Source: an uncultured Eubacteriales bacterium
GTDB taxonomy: Bacteria; Bacillota; Clostridia; Christensenellales; Borkfalkiaceae
Assembly: GCA_900549005.1 (NCBI GenBank)
Contig: URMT01000096.1
Location: 1 to 5,860 of the forward strand
Direction: 5' to 3'
Length of the DNA: 5,860 nucleotides
In this document: piece after piece, positions 5,772-5,860 of the stretch
Numbering within the stretch: the stretch's first letter is position 1
How the letters are laid out: each line of letters opens with the position of its first letter
Position numbers and translations under genes: made by a program
The notes under the pieces: generated by a model
What the model was told of the DNA's origin: nothing
Databases searched by the model: none
What the model saw: the letters and a program-made list of their open reading frames with translations, nothing else

Positions 5772-5860
5772 CTTTAAACGCGTTTTTTGCGAGCCTTGGA
5801 ATCAAGGGTATTGCCGCTTCGTCTGTCGCGCCAATTCAACGCAAAATGCGCTGTTTAAAG
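5772..5860. repeat. Imperfect inverted repeat at right edge
   Basis: The left arm (5772-5791) begins CTTTAAAC followed by GCGTTTTTTGCG. The complement of the right arm (5860 down to 5840) begins CTTTAAAC, has one extra A, then GCGCATTTTGCG. The arms agree at 18 of 20 positions apart from that one-base gap and enclose 48 bases. The element reaches the last base of the window, so its outer limit is unknown. No frame in 5760-5860 looks coding. It could be a structured RNA, a pair of regulator sites or a small dispersed intergenic repeat. Confidence 0.45.

Noticed and set aside
1..5860. CRISPR array, tRNA, rRNA or transposase
   Set aside because: I saw no spaced direct-repeat array, no cloverleaf-like sequence with a TTCGA-type arm, no rRNA segments and no transposase motif on either strand.

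Overview
This is most likely chromosomal sequence from a Gram-positive, low-to-mid GC anaerobe of the Clostridia type. The evidence is the FakA/DegV fatty-acid kinase pair, strong GGAGG-like ribosome binding sites, a xylulokinase and roughly 50% GC genes. The exact genus cannot be read from the window. Four full-length genes are clear. At the left there is also one small membrane-protein gene with an apparent frameshift, and a fragment of a DUF262 protein.

Layout. Bases 1-161 (minus) hold an AT-rich piece of a DUF262 (GmrS/ParB-like) protein that has no start codon and runs off the left edge. It abuts a minus-strand gene for a small three-helix membrane protein (124-445). That gene's well-placed ATG is separated from its hydrophobic body by one extra base near 418. 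A 179-base divergent region (446-624) carries a candidate promoter for each direction. The xylulokinase gene xylB follows on the plus strand (625-2085). A perfect GC-rich hairpin with A and T tracts on its two sides (2149-2183) sits between xylB and the convergent minus-strand genes and can end transcription from both sides.

The right two thirds form a minus-strand cluster that is probably one operon, transcribed fakA (3981-5642), a DegV/FakB-type gene (3005-3904), then a PlsC-like acyltransferase (2248-2967). Together they suggest uptake and phosphorylation of exogenous fatty acids: the DegV protein presents the acyl chain, FakA phosphorylates it, and the acyltransferase could place acyl chains on a glycerol backbone. 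Two usual family signatures are altered here. The DegV protein has Thr where FakB proteins have a conserved His near the C-terminus. The acyltransferase has Gly where the HX4D motif has Asp.

The 218 bases upstream of fakA (5643-5860) contain no convincing gene. They are rich in structure: a 20-base A/T palindrome touching the fakA ribosome binding site, a stem-loop at the likely 5' end of the mRNA, and a larger imperfect inverted repeat reaching the window edge. No CRISPR array, tRNA, rRNA, transposase or obviously new multi-gene system is visible. The best candidates for a second look are the left-edge junction and frameshift, the variant fatty-acid kinase operon, and its leader.
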